Below, piece after piece: positions 1 through 9,742 of a DNA stretch of 64,000 nt (within the stretch, counting starts at the first letter, position 1; the number at the start of each line of letters is the position of its first letter). The DNA lies in NCBI GenBank assembly GCA_937926205.1, contig CALEYL010000012.1:23422-87421 (forward strand), written 5' to 3'. This DNA comes from an uncultured Saprospiraceae bacterium. Its GTDB lineage: Bacteria; Bacteroidota; Bacteroidia; Chitinophagales; Saprospiraceae. The notes beneath the pieces are model-generated. The model saw only the letters and a list, made by a program, of their open reading frames with translations, was not told where the DNA came from and searched no databases. The position numbers were made by a program, and so were the translations under genes.

Positions 1-1
1 T

Positions 2-2944
2 GCTTATTTTGTTTGCCCCGACGGACTTGCCAATGTGCTTTCCTTCTCCAATACCGGGGTAAGCACCGGCCAGTATACTTATGTGATTACGAATGAAATC
101 AATACCATCGTGGCGGTAATGCCCGACGGCGATATTGATTTTGATGCTTTTGCAGAAGATACCTACCGCGTTTGGGGGCTGGCTTATACCGGCAACATTA
201 CGGCAGTTATCGGCGATAACGCTGCTGCTACGGCCTTAACCGATGAATGTTACAGCCTGAGCAATAATTACATCACGGTTACGGTAGGTACTCCCGATGG
301 CGGCGACCTGAGTGCAGGCGGAGCGCTGGAAGTTTACAGCTGCCCGGGCGACAGCGAACCGGATGTGCTGAATTTTGACCATACCGGCACATCAGGCGTT
401 GGCTATGCTTTGGCAATTACAGACGAAAACGATAAAGTAATTGCAGTTGCCATTGGCACCGAATTTGACTTTGGCGCCCTGACTGAAGGCATTTACCGCG
501 TCTGGGGTATTTCTTATACCGGTTCGCTGACAGTTGTTGAAGGCGACGACCTCAACAGTGTGGATCTATCAAGCGAATGTTTTGACCTGAGCAATAACTT
601 TGTGCTGGTTACCCACCAGTCTCCTGAAGGCGGCGCGGTCGCATTGGCCGGGGGCGCTACAACGGCTTATTTGTGTCCCGGCGGCGCTGGTTCCAGCCTG
701 TTGTTTTTTGAACACAGCGGTTCAACCGGACCGGGCTTTACCTACATCATCACAGATGAAAACAACATCATTGTCGCCATTGTAGACGGCAATTCCATTA
801 ACCTGAACAATCTGCCGGAAGGCACTTACCGCGCCTGGGGCGTGGCTTATACAGGGAATCTGATCGCTGCAATTGGAAACGATGCAGCTGTTGATGCCTT
901 GTCGAGCGGTTGCTACGCTTTGAGTGGTAACTTTGTCAGCATCGTCAACCAAATACCTGATGGCGGAACCATTGCCGGTCAGGGAGGCGTCTCCATATTT
1001 GATATTTGTACCGGCGACGGCGACCCTGATGTCATTGATTTTACCGTGACCGGAAATACGGCAGGCAGTTATGCCTATCTGATTACAGACGATAATGATT
1101 TCCTCGTCGGCGTCATCACAGAGAATAACTTTGACTTTGAAAATTCCAGCATCGACGGTACATTCAGGATTTATGGGGTTGCGTATACCGGTGATCTCGT
1201 TCTGATTCCGGGCGACCCGATTATGCTTGTTCCGGCTTCTAACGATTGCTACGACCTGACGGATAACTTCATTACAGTCAATACGACCATCGTGGATGGC
1301 AGCGTCCTTTTCTCCGACATTAACGGAACTGAAACCCTGTACATCTGCGCAGGTGACGGAGAAGCAGACGTCGTTTCTTTCTTCTCCGGAACCCTTGGCT
1401 CGGTGGCCGGTTACCGTTTCGTTATTACGAATGAGAACAACATCATTCTTGCGTACATGACTGGTAATCAGCAGAATTTTGAAGCTACGGCAGGGTTTGC
1501 CCGTTTGCGTGTCTGGGGGCTGGCATATACCGGAACGCTGAATTCGGCGCCTTTCGGGCTAAACATCACGACGGCTAACATGGCCAGCGGTTGCTTTGAC
1601 CTTTCAGATAATTACATCGACATCATCAGGGATTTACCGGAGGGTGGCAGTGTTACCACCAGCTCGAAAACGGATATTCTTTTGTGTATCGGCGCTGTTA
1701 GTGGCGTGCGGCACTTTGAGACGACTTCAACCTCGAATTCGGCTTATGTTTATCTGGTAACCTCTGAAGACAATGTGATCATCCACATTGCCGATTCGGA
1801 TGAGATTGATTTCAATATGTTTGATCCGGGTGTTTACCGGATCTGGGGACTTTCCTACACGGGGGTATTAACGGCGTTTGTGGGTCAGGAAATCACAGCT
1901 TCGGCTAACCTGGCAACCAGCTGCTTTGAGTTGTCCACCAACTTTGTTCGGATTGACAGAGCGCCTGCTGTTGACGGTGGCGAAGTTTCTGACTTCAGCG
2001 GCGAAACGCAGTTTTATTTCTGCCCGAATAACGACAACGGGGACCTTGTCATTTTACAAACGACCAGCCTGGATACGAATTACGTCTATGTGATTACCGA
2101 TGGCAACGGCAATATCCTGATTCCTGAAATCATTGGGGAAGTGATTGACTTTGATCCTGCTGCTCCGGGTACTTACCGGGTTTATGGCATTTCTTACAAT
2201 GGCGAACCGCTTTACGGATTCGGAACAAATGTGATCACGGATCCTTTGTCAGACAACTGCTACGTTACTTCTTCCAATTTCATCAGTATTGTCGTTACGG
2301 CGCCCATAGGCGGAACGGTGGCTACAACGGAAGGGGAGACGGAAGTCAGTGTCATCAACGGCGATGGCGAACCGGATGTCGTCGGCGTGCTCAGTACTGG
2401 CGCTTCTGCAACGCCTTTTACCTATCTGATTACGGATGAGAACAATGTAATTGTGGCAATTCCTGCCGGCAATTCTTTCGACTTCGAATCGCTGCCAACC
2501 GGCGTCTACCGCATTTGGGGGCTGGCTTATACAGGCACACTTCTGGCCGATATCGGCGATGACGCAGCACTCACCGAGCTTTCAGACGATTGCTTCGATC
2601 TGAGTGCCAACTTTGTTCAGGTTACCAGCGAACCATTGGGTACGCTTCGTCCAGAGGCGCTGTCTCCTGTTCAGCAAACTCCGGCTATTGTCAGCCTCAG
2701 GCTTTCGCCAAACCCGGCTCAAAGCCGATTGGTTGCCGATCTGAACCTGAGCGCCATCGAGCGCCCGACAACCGCGATCCGCGTTTTCAGCACAACCGGC
2801 CAAATGGTGCTCCAGATGAACGAGCCGGCTGTTGAAGGAGCCAATCGCTATGTTCTTGGCGTTAGCGACCTCGTGCCGGGCTTGTACCTGCTTCAGGTAA
2901 GCAACGGTAGTGCTGTTCAAACAGCTAAATTTGTGAAAGAGTAA
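2..2944 (+). CDS. Secreted repeat protein with T9SS type A sorting domain (5' end outside window)
   Basis: The reading frame is open from the first codon of the window and that sequence already matches the internal repeat, so the gene starts upstream. About eight units of roughly 105-110 residues are visible. Each begins with a Cys-Pro-Gly or similar, then a GEPDV-like stretch, a YVITDENN core, a YRVWGLAYTG signature and an LS-x-x-CFDLS-NF ending. In the last unit the first Cys is replaced. The final ~80 residues (from LRLSPNPAQS) form a type A T9SS C-terminal sorting domain ending in KFVKE, so the protein is expected to be exported by the Por secretion system and anchored or released at the cell surface. 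I do not recognise the repeat as a named family; an adhesin or surface-layer role is a guess. A terminator-like hairpin follows 25 bases after the stop. Confidence 0.85.
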   Translation, partial: AYFVCPDGLANVLSFSNTGVSTGQYTYVITNEINTIVAVMPDGDIDFDAFAEDTYRVWGLAYTGNITAVIGDNAAATALTDECYSLSNNYITVTVGTPDGGDLSAGGALEVYSCPGDSEPDVLNFDHTGTSGVGYALAITDENDKVIAVAIGTEFDFGALTEGIYRVWGISYTGSLTVVEGDDLNSVDLSSECFDLSNNFVLVTHQSPEGGAVALAGGATTAYLCPGGAGSSLLFFEHSGSTGPGFTYIITDENNIIVAIVDGNSINLNNLPEGTYRAWGVAYTGNLIAAIGNDAAVDALSSGCYALSGNFVSIVNQIPDGGTIAGQGGVSIFDICTGDGDPDVIDFTVTGNTAGSYAYLITDDNDFLVGVITENNFDFENSSIDGTFRIYGVAYTGDLVLIPGDPIMLVPASNDCYDLTDNFITVNTTIVDGSVLFSDINGTETLYICAGDGEADVVSFFSGTLGSVAGYRFVITNENNIILAYMTGNQQNFEATAGFARLRVWGLAYTGTLNSAPFGLNITTANMASGCFDLSDNYIDIIRDLPEGGSVTTSSKTDILLCIGAVSGVRHFETTSTSNSAYVYLVTSEDNVIIHIADSDEIDFNMFDPGVYRIWGLSYTGVLTAFVGQEITASANLATSCFELSTNFVRIDRAPAVDGGEVSDFSGETQFYFCPNNDNGDLVILQTTSLDTNYVYVITDGNGNILIPEIIGEVIDFDPAAPGTYRVYGISYNGEPLYGFGTNVITDPLSDNCYVTSSNFISIVVTAPIGGTVATTEGETEVSVINGDGEPDVVGVLSTGASATPFTYLITDENNVIVAIPAGNSFDFESLPTGVYRIWGLAYTGTLLADIGDDAALTELSDDCFDLSANFVQVTSEPLGTLRPEALSPVQQTPAIVSLRLSPNPAQSRLVADLNLSAIERPTTAIRVFSTTGQMVLQMNEPAVEGANRYVLGVSDLVPGLYLLQVSNGSAVQTAKFVKE

Positions 2945-2969
2945 AATTGTTAGTTTTCCATATTCATTT

Positions 2970-3002
2970 GCGCCCGGTTCCGAGTTTTTCGGGGTCGGGC
3001 GC
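2970..3002. terminator. Rho-independent terminator-like hairpin
   Basis: The arms GCGCCCG and CGGGCGC continue inward through G-U pairs to a 14-bp stem with a 4-base loop, followed by TGTGTTTTT. It lies 25 bases after the stop of the T9SS repeat gene. Confidence 0.75.
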
Positions 3003-3050
3003 TGTGTTTTTGGTTATCAATACATCGGCCTTCGGGACCTGGTAGGACTC

Positions 3051-3114
3051 GTTTCCCGCCTGCCTACCGGACAGGCAGGCAAAGGTCGCGGAGGGATCGC
3101 GGAGGCCGCAAAGG
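3051..3114 (-). repeat. Dispersed palindromic intergenic repeat, copy 1
   Basis: It contains an 8-bp inverted repeat (GCCTGCCT / AGGCAGGC, 3058-3080) with an ACCGGAC centre, followed by a stretch rich in GCGGAGG and GCCGCAAAG. The same ~64-base unit is present in the opposite orientation at 23293-23355 and 35492-35556. It sits between the stops of two converging genes. Confidence 0.7.
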
Positions 3115-3242
3115 GGGGCTAAAAAAGATGCCTGATGTAATTCCCCTTCTTTCGCGGTCTTAGCGAATCCTTAGCGTACTCCGCGGGCCCCTTTAATAAC
3201 AAAAGCTTGCAGTGTTCCCCTTCCTCCGCGGGCCCCTTCTCG

Positions 3243-5063
3243 TCACGGCCGCACCACCTTCCCCGTCCACATCTTCCCATCCGCAAAGCGGATTGCCAAT
3301 ACATAAGTACCGACAGGGTAGGGTGCCATTGAAAAAGTGATTTTATTCAGCGGGTCTTCCGGCGCGTGGAATTGGTGGAAAAGCAATTGTCCGTTCAGGT
3401 TGTAGAGTTGTACTGCCTGAAAAGAAGCGCTTTGTTCATCCGCTTCTATCGTCACCAAATCGGAAACAGGGTTTGGATAAATGCGGATTTGCTCGTGCCG
3501 GGAAACATCATAGGAAGCCGTTGGTTCCGCGAACAAATCCATGGCTTCTGCAAAACAGGGAATGGCGTGCGCCTCATCCAGAATACCATTGTTGAAAAAA
3601 CCAAAAGCGTCGGCAGGGGAGATGGCATCCCAATAGAAATAGGAAAGCCCATTGCTGTTGATGGCATTCATCATTGCCTGTATCCAGTTGCAGCGGCTGT
3701 CGGCGTCGGCCTGGGTGGAGCAGCCAAATTCGCCCAGATTTACCGGCACTTCATAATGCTCGCCCCAGGCTTTGACTGCTGCAAAAAGCTGGTTGATGGC
3801 GGCAATTTCGCCTGTTTGCGGAAATGCCCTTTGCGGTAAATAAGGCGCTGAAGTCCAGCTCATGCCCTGGTGGGTGAAGTAGTATGGATCGTAACTGTGA
3901 AAAGTGTAAATGATGTCGGGGTCGGCAAAAGGCGTAAAAGCAATCAGGTTGGTCCCTGCATTCCAGCTGCTGGCTCCCACCAGCACCGAATGGGTTTGCG
4001 TTTCATGCATTCGGACCGTCGCCAGCAGGCTTTGCGCCACCGTACGCCAGTTGGCATTCGAAATTTCGTTGGTGGGTTCGTTGTAAATTTCAAACAAAAA
4101 GCGATCGGGGTCTAAATGGTCGTAGCGATCGGTCAATTGCGCCCAAACGGCATTTAGTCGCGGCAATTCGGCGGCGTAGTTGGCATTCGTCAGAGCCAGG
4201 CCGTGGTGGTTGTCGATGATCAGTGTAAAATCATAATCATTGGCCCAAACGATCATGCTGTCGACGAGTGCAAAAGCAGCGTGGTTGAAATTCAGCGCAT
4301 AAGGCGCCGCCGTGCTACCCAGCCGCTCGAAAATAACGGGCAGGCGGAACGTCTGAAAGCCCGCGTTGCGCAAGGCCTGCACTTTGGCCCGTGTATAGCG
4401 GTTGACTTCAGGATAGGCATTGGGCAACAACCAGTAGGCTTCCAGCCAATTGGAGGTGTTGAGACCGCGGCCAAGGGCATTGGCTCGTGCCATCGTTGCC
4501 GCCGAAGTACCCGAAACGCCGACGGACACATTCACCAGTTCCAGCGCATCAATAAAAACAGTGCCGTTGCCCACGGCTGTATTTGAAGCAATGCTGAGGT
4601 CTATTTCCCGCACTGCTGATTGGCTCACCATCGAACCTGAAGTCAGCGAAAACAACGGTATGTCCACCACTGCATAGGCATTGTTGGCCGGGCCCACTTC
4701 CAGGGTATTGCTGAAATTGCTGCCGTCGCGAAGCGAGACCGTCAGACTTTGCGTTCCGGAAAGGCCCCTGTAGGCAATGCGCAAATGGCTGAAGCCCGAA
4801 AAGTTGCGCGCTGCCCCGGCGCCCCAGCTATCCATGTTCAGGCCCAAACCCGCCCAGGAGCCCGTAAACGCATAGTCGAAGCGGTAGTGCTGGTTTCCTT
4901 CATAGGGCGTTTGTCCACTGACTTCGACCAGCGTCGCCGTCCCGTCTGTGCCCGCTGCCGACCATACTCCGGTGATGAGGCTTTGGCCGTTTTTGTAAAT
5001 GACAGGCTGGGCCTGGGCGAAAAGCGTCGTAAAAAGGAAAAGCAGGAGGGTAAGGTGTTTCAT
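3243..5063 (-). CDS. Secreted glycoside hydrolase family 5 (cellulase-type) with T9SS sorting domain
   Basis: It probably cleaves beta-glycosidic bonds in a plant- or microbe-derived polysaccharide outside the cell. I start at the ATG at 5063 because it gives a clean signal peptide (MKHLTLLLFLFTTLFAQAQ); the frame extends 25 codons further up without a better start. After the signal comes a ~160-residue beta-rich domain that resembles a carbohydrate-binding, galactose-binding-like module. The GH5 barrel (about residues 195-510) follows, with RLPV near 240, HHG near 287, the acid/base Glu in YNEP (about E329) and the nucleophile in NLGEFG (about E445). The last ~80 residues (IRIYPNPVSD onward) are a type A T9SS sorting domain. 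Substrate cannot be read from the sequence: endoglucanase, mannanase and related activities all occur in GH5. Confidence 0.9.
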   Translation of the reverse strand: MKHLTLLLFLFTTLFAQAQPVIYKNGQSLITGVWSAAGTDGTATLVEVSGQTPYEGNQHYRFDYAFTGSWAGLGLNMDSWGAGAARNFSGFSHLRIAYRGLSGTQSLTVSLRDGSNFSNTLEVGPANNAYAVVDIPLFSLTSGSMVSQSAVREIDLSIASNTAVGNGTVFIDALELVNVSVGVSGTSAATMARANALGRGLNTSNWLEAYWLLPNAYPEVNRYTRAKVQALRNAGFQTFRLPVIFERLGSTAAPYALNFNHAAFALVDSMIVWANDYDFTLIIDNHHGLALTNANYAAELPRLNAVWAQLTDRYDHLDPDRFLFEIYNEPTNEISNANWRTVAQSLLATVRMHETQTHSVLVGASSWNAGTNLIAFTPFADPDIIYTFHSYDPYYFTHQGMSWTSAPYLPQRAFPQTGEIAAINQLFAAVKAWGEHYEVPVNLGEFGCSTQADADSRCNWIQAMMNAINSNGLSYFYWDAISPADAFGFFNNGILDEAHAIPCFAEAMDLFAEPTASYDVSRHEQIRIYPNPVSDLVTIEADEQSASFQAVQLYNLNGQLLFHQFHAPEDPLNKITFSMAPYPVGTYVLAIRFADGKMWTGKVVRP

Positions 5064-5493
5064 GATGCGCGGTGTTGATGAGGGGATAAAGATAGGGGAT
5101 TGGGTTGGTGCAAAAGACAAAACATTCATAGCAGACACTCTTTTGTACAGTAAACAGCAAGGTTTTGTCTATTAAAGAACGTCCAAATTAGGCGGATGAC
5201 GCGAGGTATGAAACATGAGTTTAATAAACGTATTAACTTTGTTATTATGTGGTTTGTAAAGTTTAACAACTTCTGTTATCTTGCGATATTAAATTATTTT
5301 ATAGATGGTTACAAGGAAAAAGATGAAATGATAATGATGGCTCTTCTGTATCGTGGTTGACGGAAGCTGGAGTTTTGTGGTATGTCTGATATACTTAATT
5401 GATGGGAGACTCACGATAGAGGAAGTAATTGGTGTTAGAAAGGATATTTGCTGTTGTAGGAACACTCAAATTCCCAGCAACCAACAAATAAAA
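5064..5493. other. Intergenic region between divergent genes
   Basis: This 430-base AT-rich stretch separates the GH5 and TPR genes. Apart from the promoter candidate at 5253-5284 I see no gene or strong structure. An upstream in-frame extension of the TPR gene (from 5353) has unconvincing codon use and no family similarity, so I leave it untranslated. Confidence 0.5.
5253..5284 (+). promoter_or_regulatory. Candidate Bacteroidota promoter for the TPR gene
   Basis: TTTG (-33) is followed after 20 bases by TATCTTGC, close to the TAnnTTTG -7 element. The sequence closely resembles the promoter candidate at 15831-15861. It lies about 210 bases before the chosen start codon, giving a long leader. 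Confidence 0.45.
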
Positions 5494-8490
5494 ATGACAC
5501 AAGAGGAAAAATTAAATCTAAGAAATCTGATTCGTCAGGGTGATGTACAATCTGCCTTGGAATTATTGCTTTCCATTAATATTAGTGAAAGCAGGAAAAA
5601 GGAAGCAATCGCAGTTTCTGCTAGATATTATAAACTAAAGCAACAAAATAGACAAGGTATCCTATCTTTTGAACAATACAATTTGACCGAAAACCAAATA
5701 ACAGCCCATTTAATTGGTTTGATAAATCATTCCGACGATAAGCCCTTTCCCAAGGAAAAGTCCATTGATGCAAATAACCTGTTTAAGCCTTCTATATCTG
5801 GTGTGATTTACTACATGAATAGTGGCGGTAAGCCTGCTGACGGTGTAGAAGTTAGCGCCTTTGGTTGCGGCAGTGTCTATTCAAAAAATGGTACGTTTAC
5901 ACTTAACTGCTCTGGAAAGAAAGCAGGGCAAAAAGTAAAATTGATCGTTGGCAGCACAGACGGGCAGGGCAATAATATTGAAGTTGTCAACTCGCGACAG
6001 ATGGAGTGGTTGCGCTTGTCTGACAATCCAAATGACGAACCCATTGAAATTATTGTGTGTTATGCGGGGCAACGGGACAAAGCGGCCTTGCGATTTTATG
6101 ATATTTTGGTAGAGGCAAACACTAAAGATTATGAGACAAGGTTGGCTAGTATAGAAGATAAACTGGAACAAACAAACTTGGCAACACATGGGCAAATAGT
6201 ACTCTTAGAACAAATATATGAACTCAAAAGGCAAAGAGAGGAAGTTTTGGAAAAGTTGGAGGAACAAGCACATTTCATAGCCAATATCAATCAGGACAAA
6301 GCATCTGATTTAGTCAAATCAGCAATCCAAAAGATAGAACAGCAGGAAGGAATCAATGCCGCTCTTACCATACTTAATGATGCTAAATTAGAAGAAGCTT
6401 ATAAATTAGCATTGGAGAAAAAAGTTAAAGCAGAAGTAGAAATAAAACAGGTTGTCGAAGGATATGAATTGAAAATCAAACTTTTAGTCCCGTGGTTTAG
6501 ATATAACGAAGCAACTCTTTGTTATGAACGCATTATCAATATCTTTGAAAATAATAATTTTGATAAAGAAGAACTGGCAACATTATACAATAAAACGGCT
6601 AGAGTTATTTATGATGATGGAAAGTATCAGAAAGCCCTGGAATATCATCAAAAGTCTATTGAAATTCGGGAAGAAATTTTGTACCCTAAGCATCCTGATT
6701 TGGCAACTTCGTATAATGATATCGCTTTAACCAATCGTGCTTTGGGAAAATACCAGAAAGCCTTGGAATATCATCAAAAGTCTATTGAAATTCGGGAAGA
6801 AATTTTAGACCCTAAGCATCCTGATTTGGCAACTTCGTATAATGATATTGCTTTAACCAATCGTGCTTTAGGAAAGTACCAGAAAGCCCTGGAATATCAT
6901 CAAAAGTCTATTGAAATTCGGGAAGAAATTTTAGACCCTAAGCATCCTGATTTGGCAACTTCGTATAATGATATTGTTGGAACTTTCCAGGCCTTGGGGC
7001 AATACGAAAAAGCCTTGGAATATCAACGAAAAAGTATCGCCATTTTGGAAGAAACTTTAGACCCGGGGCATCCTGATTTGGCAACTTCATACAATAATAT
7101 TGCCTCGACCTATCAAGGCTTAGGGGAGTTCGAAAAAGCTCTGGAATATTATCAAAAATCCATGAGCATTTTAGAAGAAACTTTAGACCCCAGACATCCT
7201 CATTTGGCGACTTTGTACAATAATATTTCTACGACCTATAATGCTTTAAGTGAGTACGAAAAAGCCCTGGAGTATCATCAAAAATCGATAAGTATCCAGG
7301 AAGAAATTTTAGACCCCGGGCATCCTGATTTGGCAAGTTCATTTGGGAATGCCGGCAATACCTATTATGCCTTGGGGCAATACGAAAAAGCTCTGGAATA
7401 TTATCAAAAATCGATAAGTATCCGGGAAGAAATTTTAGACACTGCGCATCCCTATTTAGCGACATTATATGAGAATGCCGGCAACACCTATCATGCTTTG
7501 GGGCAATACGAAAAAGCTCTGGAATATTATCAAAAATCGATAAGTATCCGGGAAGAAATTTTAGACACTGCGCATCCCTATTTAGCGACATTATATGAGA
7601 ATGCCGGCAACACCTATCATGCTTTGGGGCAATACGAAAAAGCTCTGGAATATTATCAAAAATCGATAAGTATCCGGGAAGAAATTTTAGACACTGCGCA
7701 TCCCTATTTAGCGACATTATATGAGAATGCCGGCAACACCTATCATGCTTTGGGGCAATACGAAAAAGCTCTGGAATATTATCAAAAATCGATAAGTATC
7801 CGGGAAGAAATATTAGACCCCGGGCACCCTGATTTGGGAATTGGTTATTGGAATCTGGCAGTCACTTACCAAAGTATGAAACAATTTATAAAAGCCATTG
7901 AAATGCAGGACATATGCTTAAGAATACTTAAAATAGCCATGCCAGAAAACCATCCTTTTCAAAAAAATGCTCTTGATACATGGCTGGGAATATATTATGC
8001 GAAAGCCATCGATACTTTTGGCAAAAGAGAATATGCAGCCGCATTGCAGGATCTGGAAATTTTAACTAAACATATAGATAATGAAGAAGTTTGGGATTAT
8101 ACAGGCCAGTGTCACTCCTATCTCTTCAATTATTCCCAAGCCATTGAAGCCTATCAAAAAGCAGCAGGAATTTCACCGGAATTTAAAACCAGGCATTTTT
8201 TTAATAATATAGGAATAGCATATGCCAAAAACAAACAATTCGAAGAAGCTTACAACGCTTTCACCGAATACGAGAAATTGTATCCGAATGAAGGCAGACC
8301 TTTTCGTAACTGGGCTATGTACTACGCCCTGCAAGGAAATAAAGGGAAAGCCCTTCAAAATCTGAAAAAAGCCATAGAATTAGGTTATAAGGACTTAGAA
8401 TGGTTCAAAACTGATGATAGTATGAATAATCTGCGAAATGAAAAGGCTTACATTAAGATTATTGATAAATTGGAAAACCGATACAAATAG
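5494..8490 (+). CDS. Effector-associated-domain (EAD11-like) protein with kinesin-light-chain-type TPR array
   Basis: This 998-residue protein has no signal peptide and should be cytoplasmic. Residues 2-78 fit the pattern of effector-associated domain 11: a short helix with GDVQSALELL, then an R-x-x-x-L-x-x-x-N-R-x-GIL-S-x-E-x-Y motif and a final helix. These domains act as homotypic adaptors in bacterial conflict systems. Residues ~101-193 form a beta domain like the carboxypeptidase-regulatory fold (GKPADGVEV, FTLNC, EIIVCYAGQRD). A coiled coil spans ~205-290. Then follow about eleven 42-residue TPRs of kinesin-light-chain type (KALEYxQKSI) and several ordinary TPRs to the C-terminus. Start: the ATG at 5494 (AAAAATGACACAAG) is where the EAD-like homology begins. 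Three consecutive TPR units are identical at DNA level. No partner carrying the same domain is in the window, so a role in immunity or regulated cell death is inference. Confidence 0.8.
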   Translation: MTQEEKLNLRNLIRQGDVQSALELLLSINISESRKKEAIAVSARYYKLKQQNRQGILSFEQYNLTENQITAHLIGLINHSDDKPFPKEKSIDANNLFKPSISGVIYYMNSGGKPADGVEVSAFGCGSVYSKNGTFTLNCSGKKAGQKVKLIVGSTDGQGNNIEVVNSRQMEWLRLSDNPNDEPIEIIVCYAGQRDKAALRFYDILVEANTKDYETRLASIEDKLEQTNLATHGQIVLLEQIYELKRQREEVLEKLEEQAHFIANINQDKASDLVKSAIQKIEQQEGINAALTILNDAKLEEAYKLALEKKVKAEVEIKQVVEGYELKIKLLVPWFRYNEATLCYERIINIFENNNFDKEELATLYNKTARVIYDDGKYQKALEYHQKSIEIREEILYPKHPDLATSYNDIALTNRALGKYQKALEYHQKSIEIREEILDPKHPDLATSYNDIALTNRALGKYQKALEYHQKSIEIREEILDPKHPDLATSYNDIVGTFQALGQYEKALEYQRKSIAILEETLDPGHPDLATSYNNIASTYQGLGEFEKALEYYQKSMSILEETLDPRHPHLATLYNNISTTYNALSEYEKALEYHQKSISIQEEILDPGHPDLASSFGNAGNTYYALGQYEKALEYYQKSISIREEILDTAHPYLATLYENAGNTYHALGQYEKALEYYQKSISIREEILDTAHPYLATLYENAGNTYHALGQYEKALEYYQKSISIREEILDTAHPYLATLYENAGNTYHALGQYEKALEYYQKSISIREEILDPGHPDLGIGYWNLAVTYQSMKQFIKAIEMQDICLRILKIAMPENHPFQKNALDTWLGIYYAKAIDTFGKREYAAALQDLEILTKHIDNEEVWDYTGQCHSYLFNYSQAIEAYQKAAGISPEFKTRHFFNNIGIAYAKNKQFEEAYNAFTEYEKLYPNEGRPFRNWAMYYALQGNKGKALQNLKKAIELGYKDLEWFKTDDSMNNLRNEKAYIKIIDKLENRYK
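7374..7751 (+). repeat. Three identical 126-bp tandem repeats within the TPR gene
   Basis: Units at 7374-7499, 7500-7625 and 7626-7751 read as base-for-base identical, and a fourth, diverging unit starts at 7752. Each encodes one 42-residue TPR. A second set of three nearly identical 126-bp units lies around 6625-7000. Confidence 0.9.
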
Positions 8491-8547
8491 AAAGTAATCG
8501 ATAGGTACCCATTTAGCCATTGTGAAAATAGCTATCAAAAGTAATTT

Positions 8548-8656
8548 GTAATAGCCAAGATTTGATCTGACAGTCAAGGTTTAAAATTGCCGAGCTTGGC
8601 GCAGTGGGGGATTTTTAGTTGTAATAGCCGCAACTTGACCTGACAGTCAAGGTTTA
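8548..8656 (+). repeat. Pair of 36-bp direct repeats downstream of the TPR gene
   Basis: Copies at 8548-8583 and 8621-8656 share GTAATAGCC and CTGACAGTCAAGGTTTA. In the second copy CTTGAC and GTCAAG can form a small hairpin, which may help end transcription. The rest of the 312-base gap 8491-8802 holds only the attC-like half-site listed next. Confidence 0.5.
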
Positions 8657-8766
8657 ATAATCAGATTGAGTTGTCAGATTTGTGTTGCCCTGAGCAGGCT
8701 ATAAGTCAAGTTTGGCACTTTTGAAATACGCTCTATTAGCTCTTTGCTTTTTTGGGTAAAATTTCA

Positions 8767-8794
8767 GTCCGCCTGACGCAAAATCCGTGTTATT
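8767..8794 (-). repeat. attC-like half-site downstream of the methyltransferase gene
   Basis: It is closely similar to the right arm of the inverted repeat at 9602-9726 (shared GACGCAAAA-CCGTGTTAT pattern). I could not find the matching second arm. Confidence 0.45.
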
Positions 8795-8802
8795 GTACGT
8801 AT

Positions 8803-9576
8803 TTATTCTTTTTTCGTACCCAATATGTACAAAATTACGCCTGGTCCTGATTTTATTTTTCCAATCTCCCAGTTGTATTTATCAGTGTCGTTCAGTTTGC
8901 TTACAAGGTCGTTCATTTCTTTTACAGAATAGGTTCGAAAAGAGGAAACAACTCCGTCCCACAATACAACTAACGGAACAATAGGCATAATATAGGTAAA
9001 AATAATTCGTCCGAGTTTAAACGGTCTGATAAATGGCGTTACCAATAAAACGGTGATTGGTGCAAACAGCATCGCCAAAATACTTGGAACGCTTCTTTCC
9101 TGCGCTTCGAAAATAGCGATTGAACTGTTTGAATTGACAGCGTTTTGTAAAATTTGCATTGCGTCATCGGGTCTGAAATGATGCAACGATAAAAATTGAG
9201 TTCGCAGCCCGTTCAATTCGGTAGGAACGTTTCGGGCATCAACCGATTTTTCCACGTAATCAAAATTGTCAGCTTTTTCTTTTGTGAATTTAAAAGCGGA
9301 AATATTTGGATAGTAGTCGGTCAGCGTTACATTTAGGTTGGAAATGTCCTTTTTTAATTCTGAGTTAAGCCAAATAAGCGCACCGCCACCACCTGAACCA
9401 AGGTCGATTATTTGGTTCGTTCTGCTTTTTTCCAATCCTTTTTTAATAATCGGAATTATCGGCTTGTATAATTTTGTTTTGTTGGACAAGAACTGTAAGA
9501 AGTCCGTTACGTAGTTCCTTAAAAAACTTGGGAACCATTTCTGGTCTTCAAATTCAAATAGATGTATTCTGCCCAT
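8803..9576 (-). CDS. Class I SAM-dependent methyltransferase-like protein
   Basis: The protein has 257 residues. A Rossmann-type motif I (IIDLGSGGGG, about residues 56-65) is followed by the strand and acidic residue of motif II (VTLTDYYPN). An SLHHF segment corresponds to the region after strand 4, so a SAM-binding fold is likely. Between about residues 160 and 205 there are two hydrophobic stretches (ILAMLFAPITVLLVTPF and IIFTYIMPIVPLVVLW) that could hold the protein at the membrane, which is unusual for a small soluble methyltransferase. Substrate is unknown. The gene stands alone between two attC-like repeats and is AT-richer than the core genes, as in an acquired cassette. Start ATG at 9576 directly follows an AAAAACGAGAACACAA leader. 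Confidence 0.7.
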   Translation of the reverse strand: MGRIHLFEFEDQKWFPSFLRNYVTDFLQFLSNKTKLYKPIIPIIKKGLEKSRTNQIIDLGSGGGGALIWLNSELKKDISNLNVTLTDYYPNISAFKFTKEKADNFDYVEKSVDARNVPTELNGLRTQFLSLHHFRPDDAMQILQNAVNSNSSIAIFEAQERSVPSILAMLFAPITVLLVTPFIRPFKLGRIIFTYIMPIVPLVVLWDGVVSSFRTYSVKEMNDLVSKLNDTDKYNWEIGKIKSGPGVILYILGTKKE

Positions 9577-9601
9577 TTGTGTTCTCGTTTTTAATATGTG
9601 A

Positions 9602-9726
9602 TATAACGGTTTCGGGCTTTGCGTTGGTGGGCTTTTGAAACCGTAAGTCTGCCAGCACCAATTTTATTAATTGTTCAAATGTTTCTATTCGCACTGCCCG
9701 CCCACTAACGCAAAACCCGTGTTATA
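9602..9726. repeat. Long imperfect inverted repeat, integron attC-like
   Basis: The 31-base arms (9602-9632 and 9696-9726) begin and end in TATAAC / GTTATA and pair through GGGCTTTGCGTTGGTGGGC with a few extra bases on one side. They enclose a ~63-base loop. It lies 16 bases after the stop of the S41 gene and 25 bases before the methyltransferase start. This is the position an attC site has between two cassettes read on the minus strand. Core bases do not fully match the classical RYYYAAC/GTTRRRY consensus, so the call is tentative. Confidence 0.5.
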
Positions 9727-9742
9727 GCCCCTTATAAGTACT